From NCBI GenBank assembly GCA_041658565.1, contig JBAZZY010000003.1, positions 1 to 64,000 of the forward strand: a stretch of DNA of 64,000 nt. Direction: 5' to 3'. The stretch is from Actinomycetota bacterium (GTDB lineage Bacteria; Actinomycetota; AC-67). Both the position numbers and the translations under genes were made by a program. Below are positions 8,538-15,850 of the stretch, piece after piece. Below the pieces are notes generated by a model. It did no database searches and was not told the DNA's origin. It was given only the letters and a program-made list of their open reading frames with translations. Within the stretch, counting starts at the first letter, position 1, and each line of letters opens with the position of its first letter.

Positions 8538-10448
8538 TTACAGGACCAGGACGGTCGCGGTGTTCGCCGGGGAAACCGGTTCTACGTTTCCGGCCGCGTC
8601 GATCCCGACCACGCTCACGGTGTAGTTGCCCGGGACCACGAAGAACGGATCCAGCGTGGGGGCCACGAAGGTCCAGTTCCAGGTCTTGGCCGAAGCCTTG
8701 TCGACCGGGAACCCGGTGGCGCGCGGGGTCTCGTAGGTCTTGACCTGTCCCAGCGGGTCCACCACGATCGCGCGAAGGCGAATCAGCGACGTTCCGGTGG
8801 TGTCGGCGCCTTCAACAGTGGTGCCGCTGAAGGTTCCGATGGAGTCCGGGAACCCGAATTGCGGCGAGGCCGGGTCCGGTTTCCCCGTCATCTGTGTGAC
8901 CGGAGCCGTTTCGTCGATCTCGAACTGTCGCGTCAGGGTCGTGGTGTTGCCGTCGCGGTCGGAAACCCTCACCTTCAGAGTGTGAATGCCGGTCCCTACC
9001 CTGATCTGGTCGGCCGCGATGGTGATTCTCTCTGCCGGCCGGTCATAGGCGGTGACGATGCTGCTCTCGGCTATATATCCGCCGAGTGTTTGGCCGTCGA
9101 GCGTGATCGCGAGCGTCGACATGTCCAGGCCGATCTTCGCCGCGGTGGAGCCGAGCGTATCGCTCAGGAACGCGACGACGGGAATGGACTCGTTTCTTGC
9201 GTAGGCCCCGGAGGGAGACGAGAGCGCGATCTCGGGGCTCTGCGCCGGCGCCGGCGCCGTGTAGGCGAGGAAGACGTCCGTGTCGAGCTTGTCGGTGATC
9301 CGCGTGAAGTACACCTTCGACGGGTTGGTCCCGGCATCGACGACCTGCGGGTTCCAGATCGTGGTCGGAGCGTTCTTGCTGAACGCGTCCAGCAAGGCAC
9401 TCGGCGTCACCGGGTTGGAAGCGTTCTTCGTGAAGACGAGTCCGTCACCGTAAGCGGTTCCGATCGAGAAGCACCCTGCGCGACCGTTCACGCTGTCGCC
9501 GTGCATGCAGGTGCTGGCTGGGCGCATTCCGCCCGAGTAGTACAGCTCCACCTTGCCGGCCCCCAGAACGCGCGCGTGGGCCAGCGTGGCCGCTTGCTCG
9601 TCCCAGGAGCCCGCGGCACCTGCCGTGAGGATGTAGGAGTCCATCCCGCGGAAAGCGGTGCCGTTGTCCGAGCCCGCGATGCCGACCGACTGCGCCCATT
9701 CGGGGTGATCGTCCGTCGGTCCGGTCGCGTCGTAGAGCATCACGTACTTGCAGCTCCACGGTGAGTACGGCGATGCCGTCGTGCACGAGCTGCTGCCCGA
9801 GGGCTGGAAGATGACGTCCGTGGGGCCGTACGACTGCGCCTTGAACGTTCCCGGTTCGATGAGATTCGTCGTCGTCTGAGTGATCGACTTGTCATCGGTC
9901 CAGGCAACCCCGTCGACCGACGTGGCCCGGTGAATCGACGAGATGTCCGAGAGCTCCTCGTCGGTCCCCGTGCGGTAGAAGATCTCGAAGGGAGTCTGCT
10001 GAGCGCCGGTGAAGACGACGTCGAAGAACTGTCCGTTGCCGTTCAGCAGGAACGGGCCCACGTTGTTGTCGGAGTCCTTCAGCGTTGCGGCGGACGGACT
10101 GGACCAGCGGAGTCCGTCGTCTCCGCCCGTCGCCATCGCGAGCTGGGTTACCTCGGCTCCGGTGGCGTCCGTCGTCTCGATGGCGCCCCAGGCGACGTAC
10201 TTGGCGATCGGGCGCTGGACGCAGTATGGGGGGTCGCACACTTGGAACCGGACGTTGCTAAACAGGACGGTCCCGAGGCTGAAGTCCTCGATGACCGGCT
10301 CGCTGACGCCTGATCCGTTGCCGGCCTGGCGGATGAAGACATTGTCGGCCGGTTCTGCTGCGCTTCCGGTGACGGTTCCGGCTGCCCACGTCGTGGCAAC
10401 GGCGAGGGTGATGAGCGCGCTGGTGTACTTGGACACCCTGCGTCGCAT
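8538..10448 (-). CDS. Secreted protein: GH43-like beta-propeller plus Ig-like domains
   Basis: This 636-residue exported protein has a basic start MRRRVSKY and a hydrophobic signal segment (ALITLAVATTWAAGTVTGSA) followed by AxA-type cleavage. Residues about 30-400 contain repeated W/D/Y-rich stretches ('DGLRWSSPS', 'DGVAWTDDKS', 'GAGKVELYYSGG', 'IWNPQVVDAG'), as in the five-bladed propellers of glycoside hydrolase families 43/62/68. The catalytic acids cannot be assigned. The C-terminal 230 residues look like two Ig-like repeats ('HTLKVRVSDRDGNTTTLTRQFEIDETAP', 'NYTVSVVGIDAAGNVEP'). I chose ATG 10448 because AAAGGGG sits six bases upstream. The function is unknown; polysaccharide binding or degradation is only a possibility. 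Confidence 0.65.
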   Translation of the reverse strand: MRRRVSKYTSALITLAVATTWAAGTVTGSAAEPADNVFIRQAGNGSGVSEPVIEDFSLGTVLFSNVRFQVCDPPYCVQRPIAKYVAWGAIETTDATGAEVTQLAMATGGDDGLRWSSPSAATLKDSDNNVGPFLLNGNGQFFDVVFTGAQQTPFEIFYRTGTDEELSDISSIHRATSVDGVAWTDDKSITQTTTNLIEPGTFKAQSYGPTDVIFQPSGSSSCTTASPYSPWSCKYVMLYDATGPTDDHPEWAQSVGIAGSDNGTAFRGMDSYILTAGAAGSWDEQAATLAHARVLGAGKVELYYSGGMRPASTCMHGDSVNGRAGCFSIGTAYGDGLVFTKNASNPVTPSALLDAFSKNAPTTIWNPQVVDAGTNPSKVYFTRITDKLDTDVFLAYTAPAPAQSPEIALSSPSGAYARNESIPVVAFLSDTLGSTAAKIGLDMSTLAITLDGQTLGGYIAESSIVTAYDRPAERITIAADQIRVGTGIHTLKVRVSDRDGNTTTLTRQFEIDETAPVTQMTGKPDPASPQFGFPDSIGTFSGTTVEGADTTGTSLIRLRAIVVDPLGQVKTYETPRATGFPVDKASAKTWNWTFVAPTLDPFFVVPGNYTVSVVGIDAAGNVEPVSPANTATVLVL

Positions 10449-10641
10449 GAGTAGCCCCTTTCGCAAATACGTTTGAAGTCGGGTTTCTGCTTCCTTGTAC
10501 GGTTCGACCGACGTAGCCCGTTTCCTCCCGCGCGCCCGGCTCTCGTATGGGGGAAACTGCCCGTCAATCCAGTAGAAAGGTACAAACCAGGTCGTCGGCG
10601 CGCGCGCTCCCGACTGCCCGAGTCCTGCGTTTTTCCCGTAG

Positions 10642-10671
10642 TTGACCTCGCCGGAGCCCGGCTCCTACCCT
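10642..10671 (+). promoter_or_regulatory. Candidate sigma-70-type promoter for dgt-dnaG-sigA
   Basis: TTGACC (10642-10647) and TACCCT (10666-10671) are separated by 18 bases, matching the actinobacterial -35/-10 form TTGACn-N18-TAnnnT. The inferred transcription start near 10678 lies before the dgt start and rules out the much longer upstream open frame as coding. Confidence 0.55.
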
Positions 10672-10745
10672 GGGGCACTCTTCGCGGCGCGCTGTCGGCG
10701 CGCGCCGATACGCTGATGATCGTTGGACTGGGAGCAGAAGACGCG

Positions 10746-11732
10746 TTGACCACGACGATCAGCGAGCGCACCGAACAAATCGAGGGAGACATCCTCGTCG
10801 CGTGGGCTTCGCGCGCGGCGGAGTCGAAGGGTCGTGAGCGGGCCGAGGGGCGGGACCCGCTGCGAACCTGCTACCAGCGCGACCGCGATCGGGTCCTGCA
10901 CTGCAAGGCCTTCCGACGTCTCAAGCACAAGACCCAGGTCTTCATCGCTCCGATTGGGGACCACTACACGGTCCGGCTGACTCACACCCTGGAGGTCGCC
11001 CAGGTCGCCCGAACTATCGCGCGGGCGCTCCGGCTGAACGAAGACCTCACCGAGGCGATCGCGCTCGGCCACGACCTGGGGCATACGCCGTACGGCCACG
11101 TCGGCGAGGACGTGCTCTCCAGGTTGCTCGGCCGCGGTTTCAAGCACGCCGAACAGAGCCTGCGCGTCGTGGAGGTCTTGGAGTACGGCGGGCGAGGCCT
11201 CAACCTGACCTGGGAGGTTCGTGACGGAATCGTGGGTCACTCCTGGTCGCAGCCGCCGCCGGGAACGCTGGAAGCCTGGATCGTTCGATTCGCCGACAGG
11301 ATCGCGTACTTGAACCACGACCTGGCCGACGGAATCCGCGCCGGACTGATTACGAAGGACGATATCCCCGCGGAGGTCTCTGACGTGCTCGGGCGCTCGC
11401 ACGCCGAGCGGATCAACAAGTTGGTGATGGGTGTCGTGGAGGCGAGCGCCGGAACCGCCGTCGTTCAGATGGCTCCGGAGCCCTTGCGGGCGATGGAAGC
11501 GCTCCGCCGGTTCATGTTCGATCACGTGTACCTGGCTCCGCTCACGAGCGCCGATCGCGATCAGGCATCCGAGGTGATTGAGTCGCTGTTTCGCCATTAC
11601 ACGGCCAATCCCGACGCGCTTCCGTCGGAGTACAACTCGATTCCCGGTGACGGCCCGACGCGCGTCGCCGACTACGTCGCGGGGATGACCGACGGCTACG
11701 CCCTGCGGCGGTATCAGGAGTTGGCGGGCTGA
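10746..11732 (+). CDS. dgt: Deoxyguanosinetriphosphate triphosphohydrolase-like HD protein
   Basis: This HD-domain phosphohydrolase splits dNTPs to the deoxynucleoside and triphosphate and so helps set dNTP pools. Visible motifs are 'RTCYQRDRDRVLHCKAFRRLKHKTQVFIAP', the metal His in 'RLTHTLEVAQVART', and the HD pair in 'ALGHDLGHTPYGHVGE'. I place the start at the TTG at 10746 (M-TTTISERTEQIE) because homologues usually begin at that point; ATG 10716 is the alternative. The product is about 328 residues. The stop overlaps the dnaG start (TGATG), and this dgt-dnaG-sigA order is common in Actinobacteria, giving a replication/transcription operon. Confidence 0.85.
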   Translation: MTTTISERTEQIEGDILVAWASRAAESKGRERAEGRDPLRTCYQRDRDRVLHCKAFRRLKHKTQVFIAPIGDHYTVRLTHTLEVAQVARTIARALRLNEDLTEAIALGHDLGHTPYGHVGEDVLSRLLGRGFKHAEQSLRVVEVLEYGGRGLNLTWEVRDGIVGHSWSQPPPGTLEAWIVRFADRIAYLNHDLADGIRAGLITKDDIPAEVSDVLGRSHAERINKLVMGVVEASAGTAVVQMAPEPLRAMEALRRFMFDHVYLAPLTSADRDQASEVIESLFRHYTANPDALPSEYNSIPGDGPTRVADYVAGMTDGYALRRYQELAG

Positions 11733-13516
11733 TGGCGGGTCGGATTCGCGACGAGGATCTCGAAGAGGTGCGTCGCCGGGCAAGCCTGATCGACATCGCG
11801 GCCGAGTACATGCAACTCAAGCGCGCAGGACGTTTGTACAAGGCGCTGTGCCCGTTCCACCCCGAGAAGACCCCATCGATGTCGCTGGATCCCGCAAAGG
11901 GGCTCTATCACTGCTTCGGGTGCGGCGAGGGCGGCGATGTCATCCATCTCGTGCGCAAGATCGACAACTTGTCGTTCGTCGAGGCCGTCGAGCATCTCGC
12001 GCGCCGCACCGGCGTCGATCTGCGCTACGAGCAATTGTCGGCTGCGGACCGTGAGGCGCAGAAGCGACGTCTGCGCTTGATCGACGCGCACCGCATCGCG
12101 ATCGAGTTCTTCCACGCGACGCTGATGAAGGGCCCGGACTCGGAGGGCGCGCGCGCCTACCTCAAGGGCCGCGGCTTTGCGCGCGAGACGGTGGAGACTT
12201 TCGGAGTCGGGTTTTCGCTGCCGCGCCGGGAGGAGTTGAGCCGCCACCTTGCGCGCAAGGGCTTCTCCGAAGATGAGATTGTCGCGGCTGGTTTGGGAAT
12301 GAAGGCGGACGGCGGCGGACTCGTGGATCGTTTCCGTGGGCGACTGATGTTCCCGATCTTCGACGTCACGGGCAACCCGGTCGCTTTCGGCGCGCGCCGC
12401 CTGGGTGAAGGTGACGGACCCAAGTACCTGAACTCCGCCGAGAGCCCGATCTACAAGAAGGCGCAGATCCTTTATGCGCTGAACGTCGGCAAGAGCGAGA
12501 TCGTCAAGCAAGGGCGCGCGCTCGTCGTCGAGGGATACACCGACGTGATCGCCTTGCACCAAGCCGGCATCCGCGAGGCCGTCGCCACCTGCGGCACCGC
12601 CCTGGGTCTGGAGCACTTGCGCACGCTTCAGCGTTTCTCTCAGCAGGTCGTGCTGTCCCTGGACGCCGACGACGCCGGGGCAAATGCCGCTGAGCGCATG
12701 TACGACCAGTTGGTCGGCGATGCGCAGCAGATGGGTCTGACGGTGAAGGTGGTCTTGATGGCGGCCGGACAGGACCCGGCCGATGCGGTGCGCGCGCAAG
12801 GAGGGGATGCGTTTCGCGCGCTCGTCGACGATGCGGTGCCGCTGCTGGAGTTCGTCTTGCGACGCGAGGCCGACCGGTACGCGGTCGGCGACCCCGAGGT
12901 GCGCGCGCGCGCCCTGTCCTCGGGTCTGCGGCTGCTGGCCAAGACCGACAACGAGGTCGTTCGGACCGAGTACGCGCGGCGTCTGTCGGACTGGATCAAG
13001 GTGGACCCGCACATCATCTTCGTCGAGCTTGAGAAGGTCGTGCGCACCGGTGTCGTTCCGCGGGCCACGAGCGACGCCGTGCTGAAGCGTTCGAGCGCGC
13101 AAGTCCGACTGGAGCGTGAAGCGCTGAAGATCGCCATCCAACACCCGCCGTTGGTGAAGGACCGGATTGATGATCTCTCGGACGAGCATCTCTCGGTTCC
13201 CGTTCACCGAGCCATCTGGAAATCCATCGTTGCCGGTGACGCGCCGGAATCGCTCCCGGACGATGACGCGCGGCGGGCCTACACCGAACTCGCCGTGCAG
13301 CCGCCGGCCGGGGAGGTGACCGAGCGGCTTATTGTGGAGATCTTCTTGCGCCTGAAGGAATCCGCGCTGCAACGGCAAATCGATGAGATGAAGGCAGCGC
13401 TGCAGCGGATCAATCCGATCGATCGCCACGAGGAATACGAAGCAAAGTTCACCGAGTTGATCGATCTCGAACGCGTGAAGAGAAGTCTGAGCGCGGCGGA
13501 GGGGGAGGAGCGGTGA
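11732..13516 (+). CDS. dnaG: DNA primase
   Basis: This enzyme synthesises RNA primers for DNA replication. The N-terminal CHC2 zinc finger uses C40, H43, C61 and C64 ('LCPFHPEKTP...GLYHCFGCGEGGDV'). The catalytic core follows, with 'GFGVGFS' and 'GRLMFPIFDVTGNPVAFGARRLG'. The Toprim motifs are 'LVVEGYTDVIALHQAG' (catalytic Glu) and 'LSLDADDAG' (metal-binding Asp pair). The C-terminal part (about 430-594) is the helicase-interacting region. The length of 594 is normal. Its ATG overlaps the dgt stop and its own end overlaps the sigA GTG by four bases, so the three genes are translationally coupled. Confidence 0.96.
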   Translation: MAGRIRDEDLEEVRRRASLIDIAAEYMQLKRAGRLYKALCPFHPEKTPSMSLDPAKGLYHCFGCGEGGDVIHLVRKIDNLSFVEAVEHLARRTGVDLRYEQLSAADREAQKRRLRLIDAHRIAIEFFHATLMKGPDSEGARAYLKGRGFARETVETFGVGFSLPRREELSRHLARKGFSEDEIVAAGLGMKADGGGLVDRFRGRLMFPIFDVTGNPVAFGARRLGEGDGPKYLNSAESPIYKKAQILYALNVGKSEIVKQGRALVVEGYTDVIALHQAGIREAVATCGTALGLEHLRTLQRFSQQVVLSLDADDAGANAAERMYDQLVGDAQQMGLTVKVVLMAAGQDPADAVRAQGGDAFRALVDDAVPLLEFVLRREADRYAVGDPEVRARALSSGLRLLAKTDNEVVRTEYARRLSDWIKVDPHIIFVELEKVVRTGVVPRATSDAVLKRSSAQVRLEREALKIAIQHPPLVKDRIDDLSDEHLSVPVHRAIWKSIVAGDAPESLPDDDARRAYTELAVQPPAGEVTERLIVEIFLRLKESALQRQIDEMKAALQRINPIDRHEEYEAKFTELIDLERVKRSLSAAEGEER

Positions 13517-14748
13517 CGACGAGGCTTGTGGGCGAGCAGCCGCCGCGGGACGTAGACGAACTCGTCGCGCAGTCGCGCAAGCGCGGTTTCGTCACTCCCG
13601 ACGAGATCGATCGGCTGTTCGTTGCCGCCGAGCCGACTCCTGAGGTTCTCGACGCCGTCTACGCTGCGTTGCATCGGGCCGGGATCGAGATCCTGGAGGA
13701 GGACGACGACGACGTGTCCGGCGACGGAATGGTCACCGCCGTCGTGGATGACGGCCCCGGACAGACGGCGGACCCGGTCCGCATGTACCTGAAGACGATC
13801 GGCAAAGTTCGGTTGCTGACCGGCGCCGACGAGGTCTTGCTCGCCAAGAAGATCGAGGCGGGCCTGGAGGCGGAGGATCTTGTCGGTCACCGACCTCCGC
13901 CCGGCACAGCGCGGCTGCGAGAGCTGCTGGAGAAGGCCGACCTTCCCGAGGAGCGAACGCGTCTCGACCGCGGTGCCGGCCCGGATCTGATCGGTGAACT
14001 GCTCCGTCATGTCGAGCGCGAAGGCCAGGTGGCGCGCAAACGCCTCATCGAGGCGAACCTGCGCCTGGTGGTGTCGATCGCGAAGCGGTACGTGGGGCGC
14101 GGGATGCTGTTCCTGGACCTCATCCAAGAGGGCAACCTCGGGCTGATTCGCGCGGTGGAGAAGTTCGATTACGCGCGGGGATACAAGTTCTCGACATACG
14201 CGACGTGGTGGATTCGCCAAGCAATCACGCGCGCGATCGCCGACCAAGCACGCACGATTCGTATCCCGGTGCACATGGTCGAGACCATCAATCGTCTGGT
14301 GCGGGTCCAGCGATCCCTGATGCACGGACTCAACCGCGAACCGACTCCTGAGGAGATCGCGCGGGAGATGGACATGACTCCCGAACGTGTGCGCGAGATC
14401 CAGAAGATCAGCCAGGAACCGGTTTCGCTCGAGATCTCCGTCGGGTCCGAAGATGACGCGCACCTTGGCGACTTCATCGAGGATTCGGACGCGATCGTGC
14501 CGGTGGACGCCGCGAGCTTCATTCTGCTTCAGGAGCACCTGGAGAGCGTCATGGGAGTGCTGTCCGACCGCGAACGCAAAGTGATCGAGTTGCGCTTCGG
14601 ACTAAACGACGGGCACTTGCGCACGCTGGAGGAAGTCGGCCGCGAATTCGGGGTTACCCGAGAGCGCATCCGACAGATCGAAGCCAAGACGCTTTCGAAG
14701 TTGCGCCATCCGTCGCGCGCCCAGAAGCTCCGCGACTATCTGGATTAG
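13513..14748 (+). CDS. sigA: Primary RNA polymerase sigma factor
   Basis: This is a group 1 sigma-70 factor that directs housekeeping promoter recognition. It is 411 residues long. It begins with a region 1.1-like segment ('ELVAQSRKRGFVTPDEIDRLF') and an acidic stretch. Region 1.2 is 'DPVRMYLKTIGKVRLLTGADEV'. Region 2 is 'RLVVSIAKRYVGRGMLFLDLIQEGNLGLIRAVEKFDYARGYKFSTYATWWIRQAITRAI'. Region 3 and the region 4 helix-turn-helix follow ('LRTLEEVGREFGVTRERIRQIEAKTLSKLRHP'). The start is GTG 13513 with GGAGGAG just upstream, overlapping the dnaG stop. The gene is closed by a strong hairpin. No alternative-sigma features are seen. Confidence 0.96.
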   Translation: MTTRLVGEQPPRDVDELVAQSRKRGFVTPDEIDRLFVAAEPTPEVLDAVYAALHRAGIEILEEDDDDVSGDGMVTAVVDDGPGQTADPVRMYLKTIGKVRLLTGADEVLLAKKIEAGLEAEDLVGHRPPPGTARLRELLEKADLPEERTRLDRGAGPDLIGELLRHVEREGQVARKRLIEANLRLVVSIAKRYVGRGMLFLDLIQEGNLGLIRAVEKFDYARGYKFSTYATWWIRQAITRAIADQARTIRIPVHMVETINRLVRVQRSLMHGLNREPTPEEIAREMDMTPERVREIQKISQEPVSLEISVGSEDDAHLGDFIEDSDAIVPVDAASFILLQEHLESVMGVLSDRERKVIELRFGLNDGHLRTLEEVGREFGVTRERIRQIEAKTLSKLRHPSRAQKLRDYLD

Positions 14749-14750
14749 TG

Positions 14751-14791
14751 CGAAACAGAACGAGCGGCTCTCGGCCGCTCGTTCTGTTTCG
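14751..14791. terminator. Strong 18-bp hairpin, likely bidirectional terminator
   Basis: CGAAACAGAACGAGCGGC pairs perfectly with GCCGCTCGTTCTGTTTCG across a five-base loop. It begins two bases after the sigA stop codon (14746-14748). The AAAC and GTTT ends give a short U-rich tail on either strand, so it could also stop transcripts from the small minus-strand frame beyond it. Confidence 0.7.
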
Positions 14792-14799
14792 TGACGACG

Positions 14800-14970
14800 C
14801 TAGTACGAAGAACAGCGGAGGTCGAGCATCTCGTCCGCGGGATCATCTTCGGGCGGAACGTCGACAACCAGTTCCTGTTTCGATAGCGGGATCACCGCAA
14901 TGATCTTGCGCGCGAGTTCGGGTGTGACCGGGTTGTGCCAGCGGAACTTGCCGATCCGGATCTCCATCAT
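14800..14970 (-). CDS. Small protein of 55-56 residues, unknown
   Basis: A short minus-strand frame encodes MMEIRIGKFRWHNPVTPE followed by a mixed basic/hydrophobic stretch and an acidic 'DVPPEDDPADEMLDL' tail. GGAGGGG lies immediately upstream; its distance favours the second ATG (start at 14967). The third codon positions are GC-rich as in real genes here. The frame ends just beyond the sigA terminator hairpin. I do not recognise it. It could be a small regulatory or structural protein, and the mix of an ordered N-terminus with an acidic C-terminus argues against chance. Confidence 0.45.
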   Translation of the reverse strand: MMEIRIGKFRWHNPVTPELARKIIAVIPLSKQELVVDVPPEDDPADEMLDLRCSSY

Positions 14971-15037
14971 GCCCCTCCGACTCCGCGACGGTGCGGTTGG
15001 TTACCGCCCCTACCACCCGGACGCGATCACCTTAAGC

Positions 15038-15077
15038 ACTTACCCGCCGGTAGGGCAGGGGGTACCGGCGGGTAAGT
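15038..15077. repeat. Perfect 15-bp inverted repeat with 10-base loop
   Basis: ACTTACCCGCCGGTA (15038-15052) is repeated in inverted form at 15063-15077. It lies about 55 bases upstream of the tRNA-Asn gene and about 70 bases upstream of the small minus-strand gene start. It has no T-run. It could be an operator, a processing hairpin, or the scar of a mobile element. Confidence 0.6.
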
Positions 15078-15113
15078 TACGGCGGGGCCGGCGTCGGGTC
15101 GTGGAGGCGCTGG

Positions 15114-15119
15114 TATACT
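15114..15119 (+). promoter_or_regulatory. -10 element TATACT of the tRNA-Asn promoter
   Basis: TATACT lies 13 bases before the mature tRNA 5' end, as expected for a tRNA promoter. A matching -35 is weak (GTCGGG region). Confidence 0.45.
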
Positions 15120-15131
15120 CGCCCGCGTTGT

Positions 15132-15417
15132 TCCGGGGTAGCTCAATTGGCAGAGCAGGCGGCTGTCGGAGGCAGCCCCGAGGGGAAACCCTCGGGTGAA
15201 AACCGGGTGAACTGCGGGAACCCTACGTTTCGCTTCGGCGAGATACGGCAATCCGCAGCCAAGCCTTCGGTGTCCAAAGCCGGAGGAAGGTTCAGAGACT
15301 AAGCGCCCGGCACCCACCCCCGCGCGAGCGGGAGGGTGATGAGATAGTCCACCCCCGTCGGAAACGGCGGGACGAGGTGTAACCGCAAGGTCGTGGGTTC
15401 GAGTCCCACCCCCGGAG
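15132..15417 (+). tRNA. tRNA-Asn(GUU) interrupted by a group I intron
   Basis: The 5' exon is 15132-15166 (35 nt) and the 3' exon is 15380-15417 (38 nt). Joined, they give a standard 73-nt cloverleaf: acceptor TCCGGGG/CCCCGGA, D arm GCTC/GAGC, anticodon loop CTGTTAA with anticodon GTT, T arm GTGGG-TTCGAGT-CCCAC, and discriminator G. The anticodon stem has four good pairs and one G-A mismatch at 27-43. CCA is not encoded. The intron interrupts the anticodon between U35 and U36, so splicing is required for a working tRNA. A GC-rich terminator hairpin follows. I see no other tRNA-Asn in the window. Confidence 0.9.
15167..15379 (+). ncRNA. Group I (IC3-like) self-splicing intron in tRNA-Asn
   Basis: This is a 213-nt intron with no reading frame. 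The 5' exon ends in U and the intron ends in G, as group I splicing requires. P1 forms between exon GGCUGU and intron GGCAGCC, giving the hallmark U-G pair at the splice site. Other helices can be drawn: P2 CCCGAGGGG/CCCTCGGG, P3 CCGGG/CCCGG, P4 TGCGG/CCGCA, P6 AAGCCTTC/GAAGG, P7 GACT/AGTC inside 'CAGAGACTA' and 'GATAGTCC' (the guanosine site), P8 CACCC/GGGTG, and P9 near the 3' end. Size and layout resemble the small bacterial tRNA introns such as the Azoarcus tRNA-Ile intron. Subclass is inferred. Confidence 0.88.
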
Positions 15418-15420
15418 CTA

Positions 15421-15444
15421 CGAGGCCCGCTACGGCGGGCCTCG
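15421..15444 (+). terminator. Terminator hairpin of the tRNA-Asn gene
   Basis: CGAGGCCCGC pairs perfectly with GCGGGCCTCG around TACG, three bases past the mature tRNA end, and is followed by TCCTATTT. Confidence 0.65.
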
Positions 15445-15446
15445 TC

Positions 15447-15734
15447 CTATTTGGGCGGCAGGTCCAGAAGTCGTTCGTTCTCGCCTGTGTCGGCTGTGGT
15501 CCGCAGGTAGGGTTCGTGCCCGCAGCGGGCGCATTTCCCGACGCTCACCTCGGCCTGCTCGCCGTCTACCACCGCGACGAACTTCTCTCCAAGGGCGATG
15601 CGCTGCGCGACGCGAGGGATGTCGATCATGATCGGCTCGTCGGGTAGATGGGGCGAGAGGTACCCGACGAGGTCGATGTGGTGGTGGGTTTGGTCGTCGG
15701 CGGCTACGAGGCGAACTGCGGCAATCTCCAGCAC
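15447..15734 (-). CDS. DUF3892-like protein
   Basis: This 95-residue protein opens 'LEIAAVRLVAADDQTHHHIDLVGYLSP', resembling the I-x-x-V-R-x-x-x-x-x-x-H-x-x-H-I-x-x-V start of DUF3892 proteins. It ends with a CxxC pair ('KCARCGHEPYLRTTADTGENERLLDLPP') that could bind zinc. The central 'VAQRIALGEKFVAVVDGEQAEVSVGKC' is a plausible small beta fold. The GTG at 15734 has GGGAGGA five bases upstream. The role is unknown. It is divergent from glpD, and its end touches the tRNA-Asn terminator. Confidence 0.65.
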   Translation of the reverse strand: MLEIAAVRLVAADDQTHHHIDLVGYLSPHLPDEPIMIDIPRVAQRIALGEKFVAVVDGEQAEVSVGKCARCGHEPYLRTTADTGENERLLDLPPK

Positions 15735-15850
15735 GGCATCCTCCCTACGACTCCGGGGAGAAAGCCTAGCGAGTCCGATCGGAGAAGCGCGAAACGTGGG
15801 CGGGGCGCGCGCCGGGTAACATCCCCTGGTCGTCTGATTTGGAGGATCTG

